DNA of 62,323 nucleotides. Source: Methanothrix sp. GTDB lineage: Archaea > Halobacteriota > Methanosarcinia > Methanotrichales > Methanotrichaceae. This document shows positions 38,981-49,000 of the stretch, piece by piece (positions within the stretch are counted from its first letter, which is position 1; every line of letters starts with the position of its first letter). The stretch lies in assembly GCA_026394475.1 (NCBI GenBank), contig JAPKYD010000121.1, forward strand, positions 1 through 62,323, read 5' to 3'. A program made the translations under genes and the position numbers. Below the pieces are notes generated by a model. It had not been told where the DNA came from. It was given only the letters and a program-made list of their open reading frames with translations, and did not search any database.

Positions 38981-39466
38981 ATGAATTTAACAAGGGCATT
39001 TGCCGTTTTGGCTTTATTGTCGCTGGCGGTGATTCCAGCGCTGGGAGAGCTGACTGACTATCAGAAAGGCGTGATGGATGGCATGAAGGCAGGTTTGATA
39101 ATGGGCAGGCTGCTGGGGGCAGCGCCCTACGATCCAGCCCAGGCTCAGGAGTATAACAATCAGGTAAACTCATTCAACCAGGGCCTGACCACGGTTCTCG
39201 GAGACAACCAGACCGCATTGAGTATGTTCTGGATGCAGCCCCAGGGAAGCACTACTGCCACTTCATTAGGCAGCTACTCGGCCAAGCCGGTGCATGCCAT
39301 AGATGCCAGCTGGAATCAGACCCGGAGGGTAAACGCCGACGTCATGTCTCAGGGGAAATACTACGGTTATGATTTAGATACCTATATCGCTATGACTGGC
39401 CATGTTCCCAGCAATATTCCAGATCTTGGAAAAAATTCCACCGACAGCTTTGGCGCAGGGCCATGA
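38981..39466 (+). CDS. secreted hypothetical protein
   Basis: Signal peptide MNLTRAFAVLALLSLAVIPALG. Confidence 0.65.
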   Translation: MNLTRAFAVLALLSLAVIPALGELTDYQKGVMDGMKAGLIMGRLLGAAPYDPAQAQEYNNQVNSFNQGLTTVLGDNQTALSMFWMQPQGSTTATSLGSYSAKPVHAIDASWNQTRRVNADVMSQGKYYGYDLDTYIAMTGHVPSNIPDLGKNSTDSFGAGP

Positions 39467-39604
39467 GCCTGTCGTCTCCCTTTTTTTGGTTTTAACGACG
39501 GGGATCAGACGGCTCTTCGCATGTTTCCTAGGTAGCGGTCACTATTTTCTATCCAGGATCATCAGCAAAAAAGTCCAAAGAGATTATATATCCCACATTC
39601 CGCG

Positions 39605-39799
39605 TATGTGTTTAGCTCCCTCAGAATCGCTCGATAGATTCTGGTTTTAGTAATTGGGACCATGCCGATAAACAACTTGCGCCAGATAGAAAAACAATAT
39701 CTGTAGCCGAAGTTACTTGAAGTTAGCTCTCTGGAACTGGCCGCGCGAGGTATCACGAAATGGGTTTAATGATGCTGATTGAAGTGAGCTAAACACATA
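39605..39799. mobile_element. MITE-like element, copy 2 (inverse of copy 1)
   Basis: TIRs TATGTGTTTAGCTC (39605-39618) / GAGCTAAACACATA (39786-39799); ATTCCG-containing flanks on both sides. Confidence 0.8.
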
Positions 39800-40163
39800 C
39801 CATTCCGCAGTAAGGATTGATTTAGTGAATATTTTTCTTGATAGCGATTTCGGAAATTCTCTATAAATTAAAATTATTTATAGTAAATTATATTTTTGGT
39901 TATCAGGTTGTTTGCATCAATTCCAGATTCGAGACTCCAACAAGGAGTTTTTGCTTTTCAGCACATTGTTAGATTCTTAAATTTTAAAAATAAATTAATA
40001 TCATTACATTATATATTCATATTTCAGAATCGATATCAAGAAAAATATTTGCCCATTGAAGCTTTAGTGCGGAATGTGAGTATTATGATATATTATGAAC
40101 TTTTCTTAAACCACTTTACAAACAGCTAAAGCGTAATTTTTAAATGCGATAAAATCACCAATA

Positions 40164-40898
40164 ATGATGGAGGTTGGGATCATCAAAAGTTACGTAATTC
40201 TGACAGGCCTATTGATATTAGTGCTTGCCAATATAAACATCGGACTAGCATATTGGCCGTCTTTTGGAGTTGAGTACGATTCCACGAACGGTTTGGGGGT
40301 CAATCGCGACTCTGCGACGTCTTTTGCCGATAGAATGGTCGCCGATGGTTGGGACAAGAAGTTCTTCTGGGGAGATTCCAACGCCTGGGAGAATGACTTC
40401 AAGGATGTCTCAAAGGGAGGATGGGATAATTCCTATGCCGATAATGTAGACATGCTATTCTGGGAAGGCCACGGCAGTCCTGATGGATTGTACTTCCCTG
40501 CTGGCACTCACAATGATGATACCGCTACATATGATGATGCCATTTGGGGAAACCTGGATCTGGAATGGGTCTTTGCCCACTCTTGCTCAGTTCTGGCAGA
40601 CTCTCATCTATCCGATTGGGCCTATACAGCCTGTGCTAACGGTCTTCATATGTTCTGCAGTCATGCAACGACCGTCTATGCCTGTAATGCCGGAGACAAG
40701 CTGGCTCAGTATCTATTATCCGGAATGAGCATCAAAGATGCCTGGTTCAAGCAGCACCTCGATCTTCAGCCCAGTGGAGTTACAGCCAAGGTAATATGCA
40801 CCCAGTCTACTGCAAACGATCATATCTGGAATCATGGTTCAGTGGGACCCTGGCCAGTGCCTGGAGACACCTGGTGGCAATACTGGATAACCAAATAG
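40164..40898 (+). CDS. secreted DUF6345-like protein, possible Cys/His (caspase-like) hydrolase
   Basis: Signal segment; MLFWEGHGSPDGLYF ... LEWVFAHSCSVLADSHLSDW. Confidence 0.6.
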   Translation: MMEVGIIKSYVILTGLLILVLANINIGLAYWPSFGVEYDSTNGLGVNRDSATSFADRMVADGWDKKFFWGDSNAWENDFKDVSKGGWDNSYADNVDMLFWEGHGSPDGLYFPAGTHNDDTATYDDAIWGNLDLEWVFAHSCSVLADSHLSDWAYTACANGLHMFCSHATTVYACNAGDKLAQYLLSGMSIKDAWFKQHLDLQPSGVTAKVICTQSTANDHIWNHGSVGPWPVPGDTWWQYWITK

Positions 40899-40910
40899 AG
40901 GGATTGAAAG

Positions 40911-42326
40911 ATGATAAACAAATGCGTCTACTTGATCTTTGGCATAGCGGCTTTGATCGGAGCATATGCCTATTTCACCCAGGCGGAGGACTCTGGATTC
41001 TGTACTGACACAAGCATTTTGACTATGGAACTGCCCAGCAAAGAGGACGGCTATTTAGCCAAGCCAACATTTACCTTAGAGACTAAACTTCCCACGATAC
41101 CAGAAACTGTGGGGATTTACAAGATGGTTAGCCCAGTAGTGACTGCGGAATCTACCAAAGTTCTGGCTGCGATAAGGATAGATAAGGTCTTATTGTCACC
41201 TGTAAGCAAGATCGTGATGACGCCATCATCAGCATTGAAGGTAACACCATCTTCTTCCATATTGAAATCCGATCAGCTAACCAACATTCGAGACCTGGCC
41301 AGCGATTCAAACCGTCTTAAAGTGCAGGCTGATCCCCAGCCAATCTCAACAGATGGAATCGTAGCTAATCGACAGCTTTCTCCAATCGTAAAGGCTTCTG
41401 CGCCCCCCGTGATGCTAAATACGGTGCAAGACATCGGGTCGGCATATACCTTAACCACAGATACCAGCTATCTTGCAGTGGATAAGGTCTCCGGGGCAGA
41501 ATCAGTGTTGTTCGATAAATTGGCTTCTCTAACAGAACGCAAAGCAGCTCTGCCATCAGAGGACATATTGAAACAGAACGCTGATGCCTTTGTATCCCAG
41601 ACAGATCTTCTGCCAGCTGGATATCAGTTCACAGGCATGTCTTACCTCATGAGGCAAATGCTTGGTCAAAACGGTCCTGAAGGAGCGACAGAAAAGGTCA
41701 TGGGTGTGGCAAAGTACTCAAGGACTATTGAGGGCATACCAGTGGAAGGTGCCGGATCTACCATATATGTAATGTTAGGTGATGAGGGCAAAGTCTTGGG
41801 ATATAATAAGGTATCAAGGGACCTAGGAGAAAAAATTGCGGTTTCATCCCAGGCTCTACTCAAGACTCAAGCCGCTGTTACTCAGCCCTCCAGAACAGTA
41901 AATAATCAGCTATCATCATCACCGCTAGCCAAAATTGATGAGAGGTCCGCCGTTTCATTGGTCCAAACCAATCCTTATGAGCTGTTATCTCCAGAGGAGG
42001 CCTTCAATCTGCTTAAGCAAAGAGGTCTAACCACCGAGATCTCCAATGTGGATACAGCAACGGTTACCGACATGCATCTGGCATACTATGAGGCAGAGGG
42101 CAATAAACAACAGACCGATATTGAACCGATCTATGTCTTCTCTGGAGTAGCCAACGGTCCAGGAGGGTCTACAGAGTACAAAGAGATTATGTCTGCGTTG
42201 AAGGTTAAAGCCGGAAGGTCGCCATTCCAGATGGATAGCATCCCGCAAAACCTTGTCAGAGATCTGAAGGCGACCATCTCTGCAGGCATTGGGAACTCAA
42301 ACGCGGAAAGAGCTGCAGTATCGTGA
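40911..42326 (+). CDS. secreted protein with propeptide/PepSY-like region
   Basis: Signal anchor; EKVMGVAKYSRTIEGIPVEGAGSTIYVMLGDEGKVLGYNKVSRDL resembles the FTP-type propeptide pattern. Confidence 0.5.
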   Translation: MINKCVYLIFGIAALIGAYAYFTQAEDSGFCTDTSILTMELPSKEDGYLAKPTFTLETKLPTIPETVGIYKMVSPVVTAESTKVLAAIRIDKVLLSPVSKIVMTPSSALKVTPSSSILKSDQLTNIRDLASDSNRLKVQADPQPISTDGIVANRQLSPIVKASAPPVMLNTVQDIGSAYTLTTDTSYLAVDKVSGAESVLFDKLASLTERKAALPSEDILKQNADAFVSQTDLLPAGYQFTGMSYLMRQMLGQNGPEGATEKVMGVAKYSRTIEGIPVEGAGSTIYVMLGDEGKVLGYNKVSRDLGEKIAVSSQALLKTQAAVTQPSRTVNNQLSSSPLAKIDERSAVSLVQTNPYELLSPEEAFNLLKQRGLTTEISNVDTATVTDMHLAYYEAEGNKQQTDIEPIYVFSGVANGPGGSTEYKEIMSALKVKAGRSPFQMDSIPQNLVRDLKATISAGIGNSNAERAAVS

Positions 42327-42380
42327 ATAGGTAAGGCCAATAATATGGCCTTACTACCTTTATTAATGGTAAGTGGTGAT

Positions 42381-42863
42381 ATGAAATTAATCTTATTAGC
42401 ATTAATCTCCGGTTTGCTTATCATAACCGCTTCATCCTTATGCACTCCAACCGGAAAATCTCAGCTGGAGATAAACTACACGATCCATTATGAAAACGGA
42501 ACAGTCTTATCCGTCGATCAAAACTCTTCAAAATACTCAGCCCTGAATGACTCGGTTATGAGGTTCCTTGAGTTCATAGCCTATGCCTCTGAAAGATTGG
42601 TGACCGAGGAGGAGCTAATTTCGGAGCTGAAAGGAAAGTGGTATCTGGATGTAACAATCAAAGATGCCATAACTATTCAAACCAAAAAAGACTTGAACCC
42701 CGGATGGCCTCAAGGCTATGAGATCACAACCAAGAAGATAATGATAAAATTAGGGGAAGCCGAGGCTGAAGAGAGGATCTTCACATTCCATGATGAGGGT
42801 ATTCCTATAAGGGCTTGGAGATCGATTATAGGAGTTAACACCATCAGGCTTGAAGTAAGCTGA
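42381..42863 (+). CDS. secreted hypothetical protein
   Basis: MKLILLALISGLLIITASSLC signal segment. Confidence 0.55.
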   Translation: MKLILLALISGLLIITASSLCTPTGKSQLEINYTIHYENGTVLSVDQNSSKYSALNDSVMRFLEFIAYASERLVTEEELISELKGKWYLDVTIKDAITIQTKKDLNPGWPQGYEITTKKIMIKLGEAEAEERIFTFHDEGIPIRAWRSIIGVNTIRLEVS

Positions 42864-42900
42864 AAGAAAGCCTTGGCGATGATATCACAAAGGAGGCGTT

Positions 42901-43005
42901 ATGGCCCAGATTATCGTGCGCAACCTGGATGGAGCGCCTGAAGGGGCAGCAGGCCGGAGGACGGCATACTGGCGGCCTTTAGCCCTTCGTCGGTGCGGGC
43001 ACTAA
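42901..43005 (+). pseudogene. FitA/VapB-like antitoxin relic
   Basis: RBS AAAGGAGG then MAQIIVRNLDG...; in the +1 frame ERLKGQQAGG. Confidence 0.45.
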
Positions 43006-43062
43006 AATATATATTTTCGGAACGCATATTTCTTTAGCCATCTTTAAAGGTCGATGATGATC

Positions 43063-43662
43063 ATGAGCAAAGATCTCAGCAGCCTCCTCTCCGAACTGAA
43101 GACCGTCCATGAGGACCTCAAGCCCATCCCCACGGAGATAGTGGTAGTGGCAGATTGGGTGAGGTGGAAATGCCGGTTTGGATGCAAAGCCTATGGAAAG
43201 CACCTCTGCTGTCCGCCCTACTCTCCCAAGCCGGAGGAGACAAGGCGCTTGCTCTCGGAGTATCGCTATGCAGCGATCGCTCGATTCGAGGCCAAGCCGG
43301 ACCAGAAGCTTCTGCCCAAGCATCCCCACCATGCCCTCTGGAGCTCCCTCACCAGGCTTCATAAAACCATCTACGAGCTGGAGCGCAAAGCCTTCCTTTT
43401 CGGCTATTACAAGGCCTTTGGCATGGGCGCCCTGCCCTGCACGCTCTGCGAGACCTGCGTCGTAGAAGAGATGTTGAAGAATGATCAGGCCGTCTTCGAG
43501 CTGGACACCGCAAGGTGCAGGCACAAAGATCTCATGCGCCCCTCCCCGGAGGCCTGCGGAATCGATCTCTTCAAGACCCTGCAGAACGCCGGATACAGCC
43601 CCAAGGTTCTGAAAGACTACGCTGCGAAGGTCGATCTCTTCGGCCTGGTGCTACTGGACTGA
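43063..43662 (+). CDS. DUF2284-type predicted metal-binding protein
   Basis: WKCRFGCKAYGKHLCCPPYSPKPEETRRLL, CTLCETCVVEE...ARCRHKDLMRPSPEACGID. Confidence 0.85.
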   Translation: MSKDLSSLLSELKTVHEDLKPIPTEIVVVADWVRWKCRFGCKAYGKHLCCPPYSPKPEETRRLLSEYRYAAIARFEAKPDQKLLPKHPHHALWSSLTRLHKTIYELERKAFLFGYYKAFGMGALPCTLCETCVVEEMLKNDQAVFELDTARCRHKDLMRPSPEACGIDLFKTLQNAGYSPKVLKDYAAKVDLFGLVLLD

Positions 43663-43774
43663 TGCCGTTCCCGCCGCCTTTTGCGGCCATCGCGAGCTGA
43701 TGCGCCGCAGCCTGACTTGACATTGTCGTATAATATTATTACTATTCCATGTTCTGTAAAGTCTGCGGTATCTG

Positions 43775-43917
43775 ACCCATTCATCTCTCCACCGGGATGG
43801 AAGACTCAGATGGATGCCCTGCTCGCGGGCTATCTGAGCTACAGGTTTGCCTCGCTCAAGTTCAGCCACTACTGATATCTTGAATTCTCGGTCGTAGCGC
43901 CGCCTCATCTTCTTCAT
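43775..43917 (-). mobile_element. truncated IS3-family OrfA
   Basis: MKKMRRRYDREFKISVVAELERGKPVAQIAREQGIHLSLPSRWRDEW, then homology lost; IS3-like end at 43940-43978. Confidence 0.7.
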
Positions 43918-44006
43918 GTACTCCCCTCCAAGGATTGATGTTGCTTAACTCGTTGTCTACTCGAAGGGGTGCACTCCAGCTCAATAACATCTTTAGGATT
44001 TCAAAA

Positions 44007-44420
44007 TCAAATTCTAAAGCATGCGGCAAGTTTCGTGTTAATTTCATTTCGCAAAGCATCATCAAGAGATCCCAACCAACCAAGAACATCATCACGTGAT
44101 ACTGTGTAGAGTACACCTAATTTTATAATTGATGAATTTTTTAATCCAGTTTTCTCAAATGATGGATTGCTTTTCAGAATTGAGACATCTGCAGGATCGG
44201 GAACAAGCAGCAGTTTTGATGTTATGTATGCCACAACTAATTGCCGTCTTTCGGTATAGATTGCCAAAGCTGGTCGCTCTTTGCTTGTTTCTTTTATCCT
44301 CCCTTCAATATCTATCAACGCCCGCACAAATCGAAAATCAACGAAAATTATATCGCCCTTAGCAATACCTCTCGCGTCCACGGGAGGGCTCCTAACTTTC
44401 CCAATGGTGTCGCCATTCAT
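44007..44420 (-). CDS. PemK/MazF-like toxin
   Basis: AKGDIIFVDFRF...KERPALAIYTERRQLVVAYITSK...FEKTGLKNSSIIKLGVLYTVSRDDVLGWLGSL. Confidence 0.7.
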   Translation of the reverse strand: MNGDTIGKVRSPPVDARGIAKGDIIFVDFRFVRALIDIEGRIKETSKERPALAIYTERRQLVVAYITSKLLLVPDPADVSILKSNPSFEKTGLKNSSIIKLGVLYTVSRDDVLGWLGSLDDALRNEINTKLAACFRI

Positions 44421-44773
44421 CTAAATCGAACCTTAACATCGTTGATTGTATAGGTGTCAGGTTCTTCTTCGAGAAGATCTAAGATAACCTTGGCAGAAAG
44501 TGCCATGAACGCTTCCTGGTCGTCGAGAATTTCTTGTGTTTCGGAGCGGTTCTTGGGGTCCATTAACATAATATTGCCCTTAAATGTATTTAGGTCTATT
44601 GCGCTGATATAACTCTGATTAGGGTAACCAGCAGTCGACATATCGCTACCTAGCATATGGACTCTTATCATTTCGCCTATATCTGATGGCGCGTTCATTC
44701 CAATAGGAGGGACTGGTGTTTTAAAGGTTCCCTTAATGCCTTTGGAAAGCGATGTGACTTCAAAGGGTGGCAA
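44417..44773 (-). CDS. unknown protein, candidate antitoxin/cofactor
   Basis: ATGA overlap with toxin gene (44417-44420); TTG start overlapping the upstream gene. Confidence 0.6.
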   Translation of the reverse strand: MPPFEVTSLSKGIKGTFKTPVPPIGMNAPSDIGEMIRVHMLGSDMSTAGYPNQSYISAIDLNTFKGNIMLMDPKNRSETQEILDDQEAFMALSAKVILDLLEEEPDTYTINDVKVRFR

Positions 44774-45116
44774 GTAAATCCTCCACTTTTTTGTTTATCA
44801 CTTGTTTAGTCGCATCGGTTTCAACATTTTTTATTTGGCCATATGTTGTTTCATACAATTTAATATTTTGTAGCAACCAAGTAATCAAAGATTTTGCTTG
44901 TAATGGTGCGATCTTGAGACTGGCTTCTTCGGTATGCTCAAACACGTCTCTATTATTGACCACCTTTTCGAATGCATTTGCTTTTGTTGTAACTATAATC
45001 ATTTCGATGAATCCGGGTTTTACCCCGCCAAAGATATAGTCGGGCGTAATCTCTCTAAAATTTTGGGATTTGTAACCTCTTTGCTCTGGCTCTTTGCCTA
45101 TCACACCCGTTGCCAT
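44760..45116 (-). CDS. DUF3467-like protein
   Basis: DYIFGGVKPGFIEMIIVTTKANAF...LKIAPLQAKSLITWLLQNIKLYETTYGQI. Confidence 0.55.
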   Translation of the reverse strand: MATGVIGKEPEQRGYKSQNFREITPDYIFGGVKPGFIEMIIVTTKANAFEKVVNNRDVFEHTEEASLKIAPLQAKSLITWLLQNIKLYETTYGQIKNVETDATKQVINKKVEDLLATL

Positions 45117-45371
45117 GGAGTGGACTATATGAGATTATCCTAAATACTTTTCGCTACTATTAATTTCACGGCAGATGATGTCGATTTCAAATCATCGAGA
45201 TCTCGATGCAACTCGAATTTTGTTGATTTTGAGATATTCTCAACAAGATCGCACTAACTACCTACCATTGCCTCAATCTCAGACCTTAAATAAGTCAGCT
45301 ACCGAGTTTTAACAGGTAGTTTGGGATGAGGTGAACTACCGAGGACTTGACAGAACCCACGAAATCGTTAT

Positions 45372-46058
45372 TTAGGGATGCCTTCTCACAAACAGGTCCC
45401 CGAAGATCTCCTCCTGCTCCAGCCAGACCTGCTTTCGGTGGGCCATGAAGAGCAGCGAGACGTAGTTCGTGACTCCGTCCTCGCTCCTTTTATTTATATC
45501 CCCGAAGGATACCTTCTTGGTGCTCGTGAACATGTCGTCCAGGATGGGCCCCAGGGCCTTGATCCTGTCCTCGATCCCCTCCTCGTGGGACAGATCCAGG
45601 GCCTTCTCCTCCGTAGTGGGCCAGCGGTCCCGCATGGCCTTCCTTCTGCCCACCATCTCCGCCTTCTTCAGCTCAGAGATCAGCTCATCTAAGGTCACGG
45701 GCCGCTTGGTGTGCCTTCGCACCGGCGGCGGGGGAAGCTTGTCTATCTCCTCCTTTTCTGCCGTCTCGATCTCTTCGGCTTGCGGCTCGGGTTCCTCCTC
45801 CAGCGGCCCCTCCATGGAGTCGGACTTCATGCGCAAAAGGATGCTGGCGTAGAGCAGAGTGCGGGCCGGTATTCGCAGATCGCGCTTCTCCAGGGAGTCG
45901 ATGTACCGCAGGAACTTCTCCGTGGTCTGGGCGATGTCGATATCCCAGGGGTCGATGTCTCCCCGCTTGGCCAGCTCCACCAGTACCTCCGCAGGCTCGC
46001 CGAACTTGAACTCGTCCTGCTCGGCTTCGGATTTTGGGGCAGATGGAACTTCGGTCAA
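45372..46058 (-). CDS. scpA: segregation and condensation protein ScpA
   Basis: EPAEVLVELAKRGDIDPWDIDIAQTTEKFLRYIDSLEKRDLRIPARTLLYASILLRMKS. Confidence 0.88.
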   Translation of the reverse strand: MTEVPSAPKSEAEQDEFKFGEPAEVLVELAKRGDIDPWDIDIAQTTEKFLRYIDSLEKRDLRIPARTLLYASILLRMKSDSMEGPLEEEPEPQAEEIETAEKEEIDKLPPPPVRRHTKRPVTLDELISELKKAEMVGRRKAMRDRWPTTEEKALDLSHEEGIEDRIKALGPILDDMFTSTKKVSFGDINKRSEDGVTNYVSLLFMAHRKQVWLEQEEIFGDLFVRRHP

Positions 46059-46065
46059 GGTCGCC

Positions 46066-49000
46066 TCAGCCGGTACAGATGCCGGTCACGCTGGATATGT
46101 TGTTCTCCTGCATGGTCACGCCCAGGGTGTACTTCGACTGCTGGATCATGGGCTTTCGCAAGGATACTACTATGAACTGGGCCTGGCCGGAGATCTTCTT
46201 GATCAGCTTGGCCACGCGCTCCACATTGGCTCCATCCAGGAACATGTCGATCTCGTCCATGGCGTAGAAGGGCGCAGGCCGGAACATCTGGATGGCGAAG
46301 ATGAAGGAAAGAGCGGTCAGGCTCTTCTCCCCGCCGGACATGGCCTCCAGGCGGTGGAGGGGCTTGCCCTCGGGCCTGGCCTTGATGGTCATGCCCGCGG
46401 TGAGCGGCTCCTCCGGATTTTCCAGAATCAGGTCGCCGTCGCCGTTGGAAAGCTCCCTGAAGACCTGCTTGAAGTTCTTGTTGATCTCATCAAAGCTGGT
46501 GAGGAAGGCCTCCTTCTTCATCTGGTCGTACTTCTCCAGCTTATCGATGATCGCCTCGCGCTCCTGGAAGAGGGTGGTCCTCCTCTGCGCCAGGATGTCA
46601 TGGCGCGTCTTCACGTGCTCATACTCACCGATGGCCAGCATATTCACGGGCTCCAGGTCCCTCATGGCCTGCTCCAGGGCCCGGATCTTCTCCGCCACCG
46701 TCTCGCTCTGGGGCGGCTCCTGGGTGGAGTCAACTCCGCAGGCCTCGATCTCCGAGCGCAGGCCATTCACCTTAGGCAAGACGACATCTCTGGCCGCGGC
46801 CGTGGCCGTCAGTCGAGCTTCGATCCTGTCTCTCTCCCGCTCTGCCTGGTCTATCTCCCTTTGCAGTGCCAGGGTCTTCTCCAGCAGCTCTCCTCTCTCC
46901 CCTTTCAGGCCGTGCAGCTCGACCTCGATCTCCGCCTCTCGCGCCTGCATGGCCTCGAGCTGCCCTTGCAGGGCCAGGATCTGCACGGCAGCGGCCTCTT
47001 TGCGCTGCAGCGCCTCGGCCTTCTGGCCCTCCAGGGTCTCCCTGCGGGCCAGGAGCTCTTGCCGCTTCTCCTGGCTGCTCTCCTCCCGGATCTTGTCTTT
47101 GAGAATCTCGGCATCGATCCCGGTCAGCCTCTCCTGCAGACGCTTGATCTCGGCCTGGGCAGCATCCGCCTGTTTGTTGAGCCCGGGGATCTGGGATCCC
47201 TTCAACTCGCTCTCGATATTCTCGATCTTCTGCTGCTCTTCTCCCAAGGTAGAGTCCGATCTCTTGATCTCCGTCTCCAGGAGGCTGAGCTGCTCTTTAC
47301 AGCTCAAGGACTCGCTCTCCATCTGCACCAGGCGCGCGCGCCGCTCTTGAATGGACTTCTCCAGCCGGGGCTTGGAGGCCGCCAGCTCGTCCAGCCGGAA
47401 GGTCTTCCTGGATATGGCCTTGTTCAGCTCCTCCACCTCCCGGGAAAGGTGGGAGATCTGCTCTTCGATTCTATCCAGCTTGTCCAGACGAGCGCTGCGC
47501 TCCTGGTCCGCAGCCGAGATCTTCTCGGATAGGTCGACCAGCTTCTTTCCCTCTTCTGCGGCGAACTTCATCTTGGAGCGGTAGTGGCCGCCGGTCATGG
47601 CCCCGGACTTCTCCACCAGATCTCCTTCCAATGTCACAAGGCGGTATCTTCCCATGAGCGCCCTGGCGTGGGAGAGAGTCTCCACCACCAGGGTATCCCG
47701 GAAGACGTACCAGAAGGCGGACTTGAACTTGGGATCGAAGTCCACCAGGTTCAAGGCGTAATCGACCACTCCCGAATGATTGGGCTTGGAGGAGAGGCTG
47801 CCCTTGTCCAGCTTGTTGAGGGGCAGGAAGGTGGCCCGGCCGATCTGCGAGCGTTTCAGGTACTCAATGGCCTGAGATGCGTCTTCATCGTTCGCGGCAA
47901 CGATGCTCTGCAGGCGTGCCCCCGCTGCCACCTCCAGAGCTGCGGAGTAGCGCGAGCCCACATTCCCCAGCTCGGCAATAGTTCCATAAAGACCCTGCAG
48001 CATCTGCTTTTTTATAGCCGCGCGGATCGCTTCCACAGCGCGGCTGTATCCTGCCTTGTCCTCCGCCGCCCTCAGGCGCCCGTCGGTGCGGGCGTACTCG
48101 CCCTGCAGCCGCTGCATCTCCCTCTCCGCCTCGGTTATCTCCCGGCGCAGCCGGAGCCGCCCGCTCTCCAGATCGTCACTGTCTTTCTCCATCTCCATGG
48201 CCTTGCCGTTCAGATCAGCCAGGTCCGCCTTGAGCTGCTCCGCCTCGTGATCTGCGCTGGCCAGAGCATCCAGGGCCTCCTTGATTCCGGCGGAGAGCTC
48301 CTCGCGCTCCAGGCCGCCGCGGCGGGTGGCGTCCAGCAGCCTGTCCCTCTCCCGCACCAGGTCTCCGAGCCTGGTCTTGGCCTCCTCCCGCAGCTGCCTT
48401 GCCCCGGCAAGCTCGTCTCTGAGCAGAACGAACTTTTCATCGGCCTTTGCGAGCTTCTCCTGGGCGATGGAGAGCTCCCCCATCTGATCGTCCAGTTCTC
48501 CTCGCAGGCTGGCTCCCCGCAGGCTGGCATCCTTCACCCTATCGGCCAGCTCTTCTTGTTCCTGCGACAGGTTGGAGATCTGAATGAAGCAGGTCTTCTG
48601 CTGCCCGTCCATCTCCATAGCCGCCTTCTCTGCCATCTCCGAGCGTCCGGCCTCGCGGGCCATCTCTCCTTTCAGCTCCTCTATCCTGCGCTTCACCTGG
48701 ATCTGCTCGTCCTCTCCCTTGTGCGTGATCTCGGCGGAAAGCGTCTTCAGGGTTTCATCAAGTGCGGCCAGCTCAGTCTTCTTGCCTTCCGACTTCTGCA
48801 AAAGAGCCTCATTCTTGGCCTGCAGGCTGTTGATTTCTTCTTCCAGCCCGGCCAGCTCTGTAGCTGCTTCTTTTAGCCTGGCCAGGAGCAGAAAAGCCTC
48901 CTGCCGCTTCAGCTCCTCACGGTGCGCCTGGTAAGTGTGGGCCCTGTCCCGCTCCTCTTTCAGCCGGGCGAGCTGAGATCCGACCTCCTCCAAGATAACA

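Noticed and set aside
45859-47532. 557-aa plus-strand ORF
   Set aside because: Antisense to the well-supported smc/scpA genes; Leu/Gln/Asp-rich low-complexity translation typical of the complement of GC-rich coding DNA
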